The notes beneath the pieces are model-generated. The model did no database searches, was not told where the DNA came from, and saw nothing but the letters and a program-made list of their open reading frames with translations. 64,000 nucleotides of DNA from Desulfosudis oleivorans (lineage in GTDB: Bacteria > Desulfobacterota > Desulfobacteria > Desulfobacterales > SURF-7). Position 1 is the first letter of the stretch, and every line of letters starts with the position of its first letter. The DNA is taken from NCBI GenBank assembly GCA_020723325.1, contig DYJD01000007.1, forward strand, positions 1-64,000. The letters are read 5' to 3'. The translations under genes were made by a program, and so were the position numbers. Positions 16,657-24,622 of this stretch are shown piece by piece.

Positions 16657-17815
16657 GCTGCACCTCTTGAAGTCCGATCCAGATGCTCTCCGGATCCGGA
16701 CGTTTTAGGGTTTTAAGCCGGGTAAGGATTTCCCCGAGGGATTCCAGCGTAACATCCCGGCCGCCCAAACCGGCGATGAAACCGAATACCGGCGGCCGCC
16801 GCGCAAGACCGTACAAGGCCGCCCGCACTTCCTGGGCAAAGATCCCGCCGGCGCCAAAGGAAAAATTGCGGTCGATCACCCCCACCTTACGGGCATTTTT
16901 CAAATAACCGCGCACCGCCTCGACCGGAAAGGGCCTGAAGAGTTTGACCTTGAGCACCCCGATTTTTTCCCCTTGGGCCCTTTGATCCAAAACAAATTGC
17001 CGGCTGGTGCTGGTGATGGTGCCGGAGGTCACCAGAATGATTTCGGCGTCTTGGCATAAAAAAGGCTCCACCGCCCCGTACCTGCGGCCGAAGATCCGTT
17101 CAAAATCCCCTTCGAACTTTTCCAGCTCGCTGAGGGCAGCCTGCATGACCAGATGGATCTGGTAGCGCATTTCCATATAAATATTGGGAGGCGACAATTG
17201 ATTCAGGGCGCAGGGATTGGCAGGATCCAGTTGAATGCGGGGGATGATGGGCGGCAAGAACTCATCCACCTGGGCCTGGGAGGGAATGTCCACCGGCTCG
17301 TAGGTATGGGAGAGAAAAAAGGCATCCAGGACCACCATCACCGGCAGGTTGACGGCTTCCGCCAATCGAAAGGCCAGCAGGGTGGTGTCCAGCACCTCCT
17401 GACCGGTTTCACAATACAGTTGGATCCAACCCGTGTCCCGTTGGGAAAGGCTGTCGGTCTGGTCGGCCCAGATATTCCAACCCGGGGCCAGGGCGCGGTT
17501 GACTTCGGCCATGACAATGGGCAGCCTGGCGCCGGAAGACCAATGCAGCAACTCATGCATGAGGGCCAGTCCCTGGGATGAGGTGGCCGTAAAGGTGCGC
17601 ATACCCGTGCTGGCCGCGCCGATCATCACCGCCAGGGCCGAATGCTCGCTTTCGACTCTCAGGAAACGGGCCTTGATGGTGCCGTCGGCACAATAGTCGG
17701 AAAGGCGCTCCACGATATGGGTCTGGGGCGTGATGGGATAGGCGGAGATAACTTGCACCTTGGCCAGTCGCACAGCCTCGGCCACGGCATGACTGCCTTC
17801 CAGCACCTGCTTCAT
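16637..17815 (-). CDS. porA: 2-oxoacid:ferredoxin oxidoreductase, alpha subunit
   Basis: A 392-aa alpha subunit. The start is ATG 17815, which overlaps the upstream gene's stop as ATGA and has GGAGGAGGAGC before it. SAYPITPQTHIVERLSDY near the N-terminus and VESEHSALAVMIGAASTGMRTFTATSSQGL are the standard pyrimidine-binding domain signatures. The C-terminal half includes IGVLKVKLFRPFP and VIDRNFSFGAGG. With the beta and gamma subunits and the linked FAD/ferredoxin protein it would decarboxylate a 2-oxoacid to acyl-CoA, reducing ferredoxin. Confidence 0.93.
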   Translation of the reverse strand: MKQVLEGSHAVAEAVRLAKVQVISAYPITPQTHIVERLSDYCADGTIKARFLRVESEHSALAVMIGAASTGMRTFTATSSQGLALMHELLHWSSGARLPIVMAEVNRALAPGWNIWADQTDSLSQRDTGWIQLYCETGQEVLDTTLLAFRLAEAVNLPVMVVLDAFFLSHTYEPVDIPSQAQVDEFLPPIIPRIQLDPANPCALNQLSPPNIYMEMRYQIHLVMQAALSELEKFEGDFERIFGRRYGAVEPFLCQDAEIILVTSGTITSTSRQFVLDQRAQGEKIGVLKVKLFRPFPVEAVRGYLKNARKVGVIDRNFSFGAGGIFAQEVRAALYGLARRPPVFGFIAGLGGRDVTLESLGEILTRLKTLKRPDPESIWIGLQEVQLAGPKS

Positions 17816-19575
17816 GAATCTTGCTCCTCCTCCAGCACCATGGCGTTGCGCGGGCATTCCACCACACAAATGCCGCAGCCTTTGCAATAGTCATAGTCAA
17901 TGCGGCGGCCGCGCTTGGAATCCTCTTGTCGGACCGCCAGATCCGGGCAGAAAAGCCGGCAGTTGTCGCACTGGTTGCAGAGCCCGCAATTGAAGCAGCG
18001 TTCCGCCTCCCGGATGGCCATGCCGGCGGATATTTTCAGGTCGATTTCCGCAAAGGAGGCCACCCGCTCCGCTTGCAGCAGGCGCGGCTGAATCATGCGT
18101 GGCGCGTATTGGAAATGATCAATATTGATCTCTTCATAGGCCACCACATGGGAACTGCGGTTGAGGCGCTCGCCTTTTAGAAAGGCTTCCATGGAAAGAC
18201 TGCCCCCCGGCCCCACAGCCGCCGCGGCCAGGGTCTCGGCCACGGCAGCCGTACCGCCGGTAAGGAGCACATGCAAGGCCATGGCCCCTTCCTTGGCCGA
18301 AGCCACGGCATGCACCACGCTCTGAATCTCCGTCACCGGATCACCGCAATAAACCACCGGAACGGAATTCGCCCCTTGGGTGAGCACCGCCTGGCGCAGT
18401 TTCAGATGGGAAACCGCCCCTGCTTCCGGAACATGCCAGGGTTCGGCCGCTTCAAATCCAATGGCTTTGAAAACCTGATCCACGGTCAACTCCCGGATGC
18501 GGTTTTCATCCGGCACTACCCGCATGCGACCGTCAGCGCCCATTGCACCGATCTTCATCTGCTGCAGGGTCAGACGCAGACCATTCCCTTCTTTTTCAAT
18601 ACGGATGGGCGCATACAGCTCGAGCAATTCAACCCCCTCCAGGAGGGCCAGCTCGATTTCCTCGGCAAAAGCCGGCATGTCCTCCCGCCGGCGGCGGTAG
18701 ATGATCATGGCTCGCGCCCCCAGTCTTCGCAGGCAGCGGGCCACATCCACGGCCGTGTTCCCGCCGCCGATGACCGCCGCCGTGCCCTGGAATCCCGGCC
18801 CACCGCCCTGGGCAACGGAACAAAGGAAGGCAAGACCTTCGGAAATGCCGGGCAGGTCCTCCCCCGGAATTCTCAAAAGGGGCATGCGCTGCGCCCCGCA
18901 GGCCATGAAAACCGCCCCATAGGTTTCTCCGGCGGAGTGCAAAAAGTCGCGGCCCACAGCCTGACCGCAATAAATGGAAACGCCGCTGTTCCTGATGCGC
19001 TCGATTTCAGGTTGAAGGGCGGCAAGGGGCAGCCGATAGCGGGGCAGGCCCCAGCGCAGGATTCCACCGGGTTCCGGCAGGGCTTCAAACACATGACAGT
19101 CATAACCCAGCAAATGCAGAAAATGAGCCGCGGCCAGGCCGGCCGGTCCTGCCCCCACCACTGCGATTCTTTTTCCTGTGAACGCCATGGGTTCAATGCC
19201 GGAAGTCAGCTTGTAGCGCTGGGCCGTATCCGCCACAAAGCGTTCCAGGGCACGGATGGAAACCGCTTCGTCAAAGCGCCCGCGATTGCAGACCTTTTCA
19301 CAAGGATGAAAGCAGATCCGGCCGCACACCGCCGGAAAGGGGTTTTCCACCAGGATGGTATCCCAGGCTTCCTTGAAAAAGCCTTGGGTGTTCAACATTT
19401 GAATCCGGCCGATGTCTTCCGCCGCAGGGCAGGCCACGCTGCAAGGCGCGGTTTTTTCATAATAGCGCGGCATCAAATAACGCCACGAGCCGGTTTTGTT
19501 GCTTTCCGAAGTAGTATAGGATCTTGAGATCAACAACCGCTCGGGCAACCGGATTGAATTATTCTTGGCTTTCAT
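17812..19575 (-). CDS. GltD-like FAD oxidoreductase fused to ferredoxin domain (POR-associated)
   Basis: A 587-aa fusion. The N-terminal part is the Fer4_20/GltD-like domain with a Cys set (CSVACPAAEDI, CGRICFHPCEKVC). The FAD domain follows (VVGAGPAGLAAAHFL, about 140) with a second dinucleotide fold (GGGNTAVDVARCLRRLG, about 273). The C-terminus is a 2x4Fe-4S ferredoxin (CFNCGLCNQCDNCRLFCP and CKGCGICVVECP), taking the place of a separate delta subunit. It probably passes electrons between NAD(P)H and ferredoxin or the POR core. MPRYYEK at residue 36 is an alternative start. Confidence 0.9.
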   Translation of the reverse strand: MKAKNNSIRLPERLLISRSYTTSESNKTGSWRYLMPRYYEKTAPCSVACPAAEDIGRIQMLNTQGFFKEAWDTILVENPFPAVCGRICFHPCEKVCNRGRFDEAVSIRALERFVADTAQRYKLTSGIEPMAFTGKRIAVVGAGPAGLAAAHFLHLLGYDCHVFEALPEPGGILRWGLPRYRLPLAALQPEIERIRNSGVSIYCGQAVGRDFLHSAGETYGAVFMACGAQRMPLLRIPGEDLPGISEGLAFLCSVAQGGGPGFQGTAAVIGGGNTAVDVARCLRRLGARAMIIYRRRREDMPAFAEEIELALLEGVELLELYAPIRIEKEGNGLRLTLQQMKIGAMGADGRMRVVPDENRIRELTVDQVFKAIGFEAAEPWHVPEAGAVSHLKLRQAVLTQGANSVPVVYCGDPVTEIQSVVHAVASAKEGAMALHVLLTGGTAAVAETLAAAAVGPGGSLSMEAFLKGERLNRSSHVVAYEEINIDHFQYAPRMIQPRLLQAERVASFAEIDLKISAGMAIREAERCFNCGLCNQCDNCRLFCPDLAVRQEDSKRGRRIDYDYCKGCGICVVECPRNAMVLEEEQDS

Positions 19576-19599
19576 GGCTCACTATCCGAGATCCCACAT

Positions 19600-19664
19600 C
19601 TCAATTTCAAATCTCAAATCTCAAATCTCAAATCTCAAATTTCAAATCTCAAATCTCAAATCCC
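19600..19664. repeat. Period-7 satellite (CTCAAAT)n
   Basis: About eight copies of CTCAAAT, two of them TTCAAAT, lie between the gamma subunit and the FAD-ferredoxin gene. The last codons and stop of the gamma subunit (EGFEI, TGA) are made from these repeats. Confidence 0.9.
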
Positions 19665-20206
19665 TCCACCGCCAGATAAGCATCCTTGGCCGCCTGAACA
19701 TTTTTTTCCACCTGATCCGGAACCTCCTCCTGGATGGCTTTGACGACAGCTTCCATGGGCGGCATGCCCAAAACCCTGGCAAAGGCCCCCATCATGGCCG
19801 TGTTTAAAATGGGATGGGTCCTGGTTCCCAGACCGTTATCCCGGGCGATGCGGGTGGCATCCACCCAGGCCGGCCGAAAGGCGCTGTTCCAATGGTCCCC
19901 TTTTGGGACTGCCGGGGCATTGATGAGGATATAACCGCCCTTCTTCATCCCTTTGGACACATCCACCGCCTGCAGGATGGAACGATCCATGACCACCACA
20001 TGATCCGGATGATAAACATTTGTCCGAATGAGGATTTCCTGTTTGTCCAGGCGCAGATAGGCCTCCACCGGCGCCCCCCGGCGCTCCACGCCGAACAGGG
20101 GAAAACTCTGCACATAATAACCGGCTTTGAAAAAGGCATTGGCCAGCAGAATGGAAGCCACCACTGTGCCCTGGCCGCCGCGGCCGTGAAAACGAATCTC
20201 CAACAT
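19649..20206 (-). CDS. porC: 2-oxoacid:ferredoxin oxidoreductase, gamma subunit
   Basis: A 185-aa gamma subunit (POR/EKR family). ATG 20206 gives MLEIRFHGRGGQGTVVASILLA, the usual N-terminus. FPLFGVERRGAPVEAYLRLD and THPILNTAMMGAFARVLG are also typical. It is first in the operon, followed by the FAD-ferredoxin, alpha and beta genes. No clear ribosome site precedes it, perhaps because period-7 repeats occupy the upstream region. The C-terminus ends within the CTCAAAT satellite. Confidence 0.9.
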   Translation of the reverse strand: MLEIRFHGRGGQGTVVASILLANAFFKAGYYVQSFPLFGVERRGAPVEAYLRLDKQEILIRTNVYHPDHVVVMDRSILQAVDVSKGMKKGGYILINAPAVPKGDHWNSAFRPAWVDATRIARDNGLGTRTHPILNTAMMGAFARVLGMPPMEAVVKAIQEEVPDQVEKNVQAAKDAYLAVEGFEI

Positions 20207-20556
20207 AAAATAAAGCAATTATGAATTATGAATTACGAATTTGGAATTGTGGTATTCTGTCAATTTGGACTTGCTCATTTTTTCGTCCATCCTTTCATAG
20301 TGGGAGCGGCTTCCGGTCGCGATTCGGCCGAAACCATGAGCAAGACCGTCAATTTTTTTTGAAATCGTGTTGGATGACAGCATACCCCCCTTGCCAAAAA
20401 ACAATTATGAATTACGAATTAGGAATTAGGAATTGTGGTATTCTACCAATTTTTATTTGGAAAAACTTGCTTTGTGACAGTATATCGCCTTACTATTTAT
20501 TCATTGATAGAATTCCTCAATTCATAATTCGTAATTCCTAATTCCTAATTGCTTTT
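20207..20556. repeat. Repeat-filled gap: period-7 satellites and REP-like element
   Basis: No gene. Two direct copies of a segment ending GGAATTGTGGTATTCT lie at about 20219-20262 and 20402-20445; satellite units AATTCCT/AATTCGT return in inverted orientation at 20515-20550. Between them, 20300-20352 carries GTGGGAGCGGCTTCCGGTCG, similar to 24199-24255. Confidence 0.8.
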
Positions 20557-21156
20557 TCAACTGTGGAATACGACCACAACAGCCCGGGCCGACTCTTCCC
20601 CCACGCAGCGGAAGCTGTGGGCAATGTCGGATTCAAAATAGATGCTGTCCCCGGGGTTGAGGACATGCACCTGGTCCACGCTACGGAATTCCAGGGTTCC
20701 TTCCAGCACATGCAAAAATTCCTCACCCTTGTGACTGACGAAAATCATGTCGGCGGTGTCCAGTTTGGGAAACTCGACGATAAAAGGCTCCATGTGTTTG
20801 TTGGTTTTTTTGGCTTCCAGGGTTTCATAGATATAATTGACTTCCCCTTGCTGATGATGGGGCCGTCGTTCGATCCTTACCCGTTCATGCTTGCGGGTGA
20901 CGGCGATCTTTTCGCTGCCCGCAGTGTCCTGGAAAAAATAGACCATACCCACTTGCAGGGCTGTGGCCAGCGTCAACAGAGTAGCCACGGGAGGAATGAT
21001 TTCGTGGTTTTCGATCTGCCTGAGCATTTCCTGGGGCAGACCGGTTTTGGCTGTCATATCCTGCAGGGTATAACGATGTTTCTGCCGAAGTTCCTTGATT
21101 TTGTCGCCGATGCGAAAAGCCTTGACTGCCAGACCGTCCATGTGTTGCTCGTTCAT
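20557..21156 (-). CDS. XRE-family regulator with cupin domain
   Basis: A 199-aa transcription factor with an N-terminal HTH_3 (about 15-70; IKELRQKHRYTLQDMTAKTGLPQEMLRQIENHEIIPPVATL) and a C-terminal cupin sensor (about 120-195; HKGEEFLHVLEGTLEF, LNPGDSIYFESDIAHSFR). AAGGAGG lies six bases before the ATG. Proteins of this layout repress nearby metabolic genes in response to a small ligand. It diverges from the crotonase gene at 21523, a plausible target. Confidence 0.93.
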   Translation of the reverse strand: MNEQHMDGLAVKAFRIGDKIKELRQKHRYTLQDMTAKTGLPQEMLRQIENHEIIPPVATLLTLATALQVGMVYFFQDTAGSEKIAVTRKHERVRIERRPHHQQGEVNYIYETLEAKKTNKHMEPFIVEFPKLDTADMIFVSHKGEEFLHVLEGTLEFRSVDQVHVLNPGDSIYFESDIAHSFRCVGEESARAVVVVFHS

Positions 21157-21328
21157 CGGACCTCCTTGCGCGGAAACTACTGGTCAACCGATTTCCGGAA
21201 ACGATATTGCACGGTTTATCAGGTTGGTTGGTTTTGTTTCCAAGGATACGAAATGATGGTTCAGTATGGCAGGACCTGTCCGGGATGTCAAGACGGCTAT
21301 ACTTCCGAATCAGGGCAATCGCATCTGC

Positions 21329-21410
21329 TTTTCGGGGTCGGGGTCGCTATCGGTATCGGGGTCGTTTTTTTTTCGATACCGATTCCGACCCCGATACCGA
21401 CCCCGAAAAA
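21329..21410. repeat. TCGGNN-hexamer palindrome, copy 3
   Basis: TTTTCGGGGTCGGGGTCGCT, GGTATC and GGGGTC units, a nine-T loop, then CGATACC and GACCCCG units ending CCCCGAAAAA. It lies between the divergent regulator and crotonase genes, so here it cannot be a simple gene-end terminator. Confidence 0.88.
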
Positions 21411-21522
21411 GCACCATACAGTTCCCCTACCCCCTAATTTAAAGTTGTTTTTCAAGCCGTATCAGGTATGATATTTTGTTCAAAACTAAGGACAGATCCA
21501 AAATCAAACAAAGGAGCAACCC

Positions 21523-22239
21523 ATGGAACCAGAAGTTCTTTTTGAGGTGGAAAATCAAGTGGCCCTGATCACCCTCAACCGGCCCCAGCGGCATAATGCC
21601 ATCAACCAAAAATTGCTGTGTCTGTTATATGACCATATGGAAACCGTTACCGCCGACGACGGAATCCGGGCCGCCGTTATCACCGGCGCCGGTAAATCCT
21701 TTTGTTCCGGAATCGATCTGGAAGCGGCCATGACCGAAAACCTGTTCAATCCCAGAAACGACGGCCGGGACTTGCCGGATATTTTCCGGGCCTGCACCAA
21801 ACCCTTGATCGGCGCCGTCAACGGCCATGCCATCACCGGCGGATTTGAAATCGCCTTGAACTGTGATTTTTTAATTGCTTCGGAAGCGGCCTTTTTCACC
21901 GACACCCATGCCAAGGTGGGGATCCATCCGGGTTGGGGCATGACCCAGTTGTTGCAGCAAGCCGTAGGTCAGCGCCGGGCCCGCCAGATGTCCTTCACCT
22001 GCCGGCCCATTTCCGCCCTGCGCGCCCTGGAGTGGGGGCTGGTGAACGAGGTGATGGCCCCGGAAATGCTGCTTCCCAGAGCCAAACAGATCGCCGCCGA
22101 CATTTGCGCGGTGAAACAGGACATACTGCGGGACATTCACGATCTGATCGACTTCCGCAACAGCACGCCCCTCACGGAAGCATATGCCCGTGAGCGTGAA
22201 GGATTCAGGGCCTTTACCGGAAAGCTGTTCAAGGCTTGA
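21523..22239 (+). CDS. Enoyl-CoA hydratase/isomerase-family (crotonase) protein
   Basis: A 238-aa crotonase-fold protein with AAGGAGC upstream. The CoA and oxyanion-hole segments are present (GAGKSFCSGIDLEA near 58 and NGHAITGGFEIALNCD near 97). Where classical hydratases carry two catalytic glutamates, I read His/Val in HAKVGIHPGWGMTQ and Gln in RARQMSF, so ordinary hydration is doubtful. Another crotonase reaction is more likely. It is followed by the ABC-F gene after 25 bases and diverges from the XRE-cupin regulator. Confidence 0.85.
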   Translation: MEPEVLFEVENQVALITLNRPQRHNAINQKLLCLLYDHMETVTADDGIRAAVITGAGKSFCSGIDLEAAMTENLFNPRNDGRDLPDIFRACTKPLIGAVNGHAITGGFEIALNCDFLIASEAAFFTDTHAKVGIHPGWGMTQLLQQAVGQRRARQMSFTCRPISALRALEWGLVNEVMAPEMLLPRAKQIAADICAVKQDILRDIHDLIDFRNSTPLTEAYAREREGFRAFTGKLFKA

Positions 22240-22264
22240 ATTCGCTGAAAAGGAAGAAGTATTC

Positions 22265-24148
22265 ATGGTCCGCATTGAAAATTTAACCAAAAGCTTCGGC
22301 AGCCGGATTCTACTGGATGACATCAGCTTCACCATCAATTCCCGGGAGCGCATCGGCCTGGTGGGCCGCAACGGCCACGGCAAGACCACCTTTTTACGCC
22401 TGTTGATGGGTGAAGAGGAGCCGGACAAAGGCAGCATTCAAATCCCCAGGCAGTATCGCATCGGTCATGTGAAACAAACCCTGGATTTCAAGTCCGATAC
22501 GGTGCTGGCGGAATGTATGCTCGACCTGCCGGCCTCTGAAAAGGGCAATACCTGGAAAGCGGAAAAAATCCTGGCCGGGCTGGGTTTCTCCCTGACGGAT
22601 ATGCAGCGGCCGCCCTATGAATTTTCCGGCGGATATCAAGTGCGCTTGAATCTGGCCAAGGTGCTGGTTTCGGAGCCGGATCTCCTGCTGCTGGACGAGC
22701 CCACCAATTATCTAGACATCACGGCCATCCGCTGGATTGAGCGTTTTCTAGTGAGCTGGCCCCATGAGTTGATGCTTATCACCCATGACCGCGGCTTCAT
22801 GGACCAGGTGGTGACCCATACGGCTGGAATCCACCGCCTGAAAGTCCGCAAGATTCCGGGTGATACCGGCAAATATTACGCCCAGATGGCCCAGGAAGAG
22901 GAGGTATATGAAAAAACCAGGGTGAATGACGAGCGGCGCCGGAAGGAGATCGAGCTGTTCATCAGCCGCTTCCGGGCCAAAGCCCGTCTGGCCAACATGG
23001 TCCAGTCGCGCATCAAGACCCTTTCCAAGCTGGAAAAGCAGGACAAGCTGGAAAAAGTCCGCACCCTTGATTTTTCCTTCCGCAGCAAACCTTACAAGGG
23101 TAAGACCGTGCTGACCTTGCGCGACATAGGATTCGGCTATGAGCCGCAACAACCCTTGTTCAGCGGCTTGAATGCCGTGATCCAAAGCCAGGACCGGGTG
23201 GGGGTCATCGGCCGCAACGGCAAAGGCAAGACCACCCTGTTGAAACTCCTGGCCGGTGATTTTCAGCCCAACAGCGGTGCTGTGATTTACAATCCAGGGG
23301 TGGAGGCCGGCTTTTTCGACCAGACCCGCTCGGATCGTCTGGATGAAACCAAGACCGTGGAAGAAGAAATCCTTTACACCCATGCGGATATCGACCGCCT
23401 CACCGCCCGCAACATTTGCGGCGCCATGATGTTCTCCGGGGACGAGGCCCTCAAGAAAATCGCCGTGCTTTCCGGTGGTGAAAAAAGCCGGGTCATGCTG
23501 GGCAAGCTGCTGGTGACGCCGGTGAATCTGTTGCTGCTGGATGAGCCCACCAACCACCTGGACATGGAATCCTGCGACGCCCTGCTGGCGGCCATCGATA
23601 ATTTCGACGGCGCCGTGGTGATGGTCACCCACAATGAAATGTTTCTGCATGCCCTGGCCAAGCGCCTGATCGTGTTTCAGGATGACCAGGCGGTTGTCTT
23701 TGATGGCGGTTATCAGGAATTTCTGGACAAGGACGGCTGGGGCGAGGCCGGTGTTGAAGAAAAAACCGGCTCAATGGTAACGACGGAGACTGTTCCGGAA
23801 ACCGAAGCGGGCAAACTCAGCAAGAAAGAGTTGCGGCGGCGAAGGTCGGAAATCACGGCCCTGCGTTCCCGGGTGTTGAAACCCCTGGAACAAGACATCC
23901 GCAAGACAGAAGAAGCCATCACCGCCCTGGAAACGGAATTGGCCGAATACCATGCTGAGATGCAGGCTGCTTCCCAGGCCGGGGACGGCAAACGCATCGT
24001 GGCTTTGTCCCAAAATATTCATCGCTGCCAGACCGACATTGATCGTCATTATGACGACCTTGCCCGACTCACGGAAAAATATGATTATGAACGCCTGGCG
24101 CTGGACCGGCAATTGGGGGTGGAGGCCGCGGAATTGCAGGATTCCTGA
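22265..24148 (+). CDS. ABC-F family ATP-binding protein
   Basis: A 627-aa protein starting at ATG 22265 with AAGGAAGAA upstream. Two ABC ATPase domains in tandem and no membrane part: GRNGHGKTT / LLLLDEPTNYLD (about 35 and 143) and GRNGKGKTT / LSGGEKSRVMLGKLL / LLLLDEPTNHLD (about 318, 407, 425). A charged linker (KTRVNDERRRKEIELFISRFRAK) joins the two, as in ribosome-associated ABC-F proteins. The C-terminal 120 residues form an Uup-like coiled coil. It probably acts on the ribosome; no resistance role can be assigned. Confidence 0.93.
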   Translation: MVRIENLTKSFGSRILLDDISFTINSRERIGLVGRNGHGKTTFLRLLMGEEEPDKGSIQIPRQYRIGHVKQTLDFKSDTVLAECMLDLPASEKGNTWKAEKILAGLGFSLTDMQRPPYEFSGGYQVRLNLAKVLVSEPDLLLLDEPTNYLDITAIRWIERFLVSWPHELMLITHDRGFMDQVVTHTAGIHRLKVRKIPGDTGKYYAQMAQEEEVYEKTRVNDERRRKEIELFISRFRAKARLANMVQSRIKTLSKLEKQDKLEKVRTLDFSFRSKPYKGKTVLTLRDIGFGYEPQQPLFSGLNAVIQSQDRVGVIGRNGKGKTTLLKLLAGDFQPNSGAVIYNPGVEAGFFDQTRSDRLDETKTVEEEILYTHADIDRLTARNICGAMMFSGDEALKKIAVLSGGEKSRVMLGKLLVTPVNLLLLDEPTNHLDMESCDALLAAIDNFDGAVVMVTHNEMFLHALAKRLIVFQDDQAVVFDGGYQEFLDKDGWGEAGVEEKTGSMVTTETVPETEAGKLSKKELRRRRSEITALRSRVLKPLEQDIRKTEEAITALETELAEYHAEMQAASQAGDGKRIVALSQNIHRCQTDIDRHYDDLARLTEKYDYERLALDRQLGVEAAELQDS

Positions 24149-24198
24149 GATCCGGCCTGAAGTTTTGGTCTTGATCACCCTTTCGGCTGTCTCCCGTT

Positions 24199-24255
24199 GT
24201 GGGAGCGGCTTCCAGCCGCGATAAGGCTGGAACGATCATCAAGACCGGAATTTTA
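24199..24255. repeat. REP-like palindrome
   Basis: GTGGGAGCGGCTTCCAGCCG followed by CGATAAGGCTGGAA forms nested short stems. It is closely similar to 20300-20352 and is dispersed, non-coding DNA between operons. Confidence 0.7.
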
Positions 24256-24287
24256 GAACACTTGCTCAAAAAGCCGGACCTATTCAA

Positions 24288-24317
24288 TTGACATGCCCCA
24301 CTAATTAACGTTATAAA
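24288..24317 (+). promoter_or_regulatory. Sigma-70-like promoter for the membrane protein-GspE pair
   Basis: TTGACA at 24288-24293 and TATAAA at 24312-24317 are separated by 18 bases, about 50 bases upstream of the small membrane protein gene. Confidence 0.5.
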
Positions 24318-24366
24318 TTAAAGTGGATGGTAAGCGTTCTGAAAAGCTTAAATCACTTGTCTTTTG

Positions 24367-24618
24367 ATGGAAAACTCTTTCATGCCCGATAAAAAAGAAA
24401 ATTTCCAATTAATCTGGGGTATCGCCCTGACCCTGGCCGGTTTGGGAGTATATTGGCGCATCCCCCAGGTCATGCCTCGCCTGGCTGAAATCGAATATTT
24501 CTCCTCAGGTCTTTTTGTTGTTCGCTTTTGTTTTTATCTGATGGGAACGATCCTCCTGGCAGGGGGTCTGCGCAAGATTTATCGGTATTACCGCCGTCCG
24601 GACAATAATCAAGGATGA
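24367..24618 (+). CDS. Small membrane protein upstream of GspE-like ATPase
   Basis: An 83-aa protein with two hydrophobic segments (about IWGIALTLAGLGVYWRI and LFVVRFCFYLMGTILLAGGL) and a basic tail (RKIYRYYRRP). I do not recognise a family. ATG 24367 is taken as start; ATG 24382 is an alternative and neither has a strong ribosome site. It ends four bases before the GspE-like gene, so it is probably translated with it and may anchor or assist that ATPase. Confidence 0.7.
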   Translation: MENSFMPDKKENFQLIWGIALTLAGLGVYWRIPQVMPRLAEIEYFSSGLFVVRFCFYLMGTILLAGGLRKIYRYYRRPDNNQG

Positions 24619-24622
24619 AACC

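Noticed and set aside
19600-20550. CRISPR array in the repeat-rich gap
   Set aside because: Repeats are contiguous heptamers or dispersed copies; there are no equal-length unique spacers and no cas genes.
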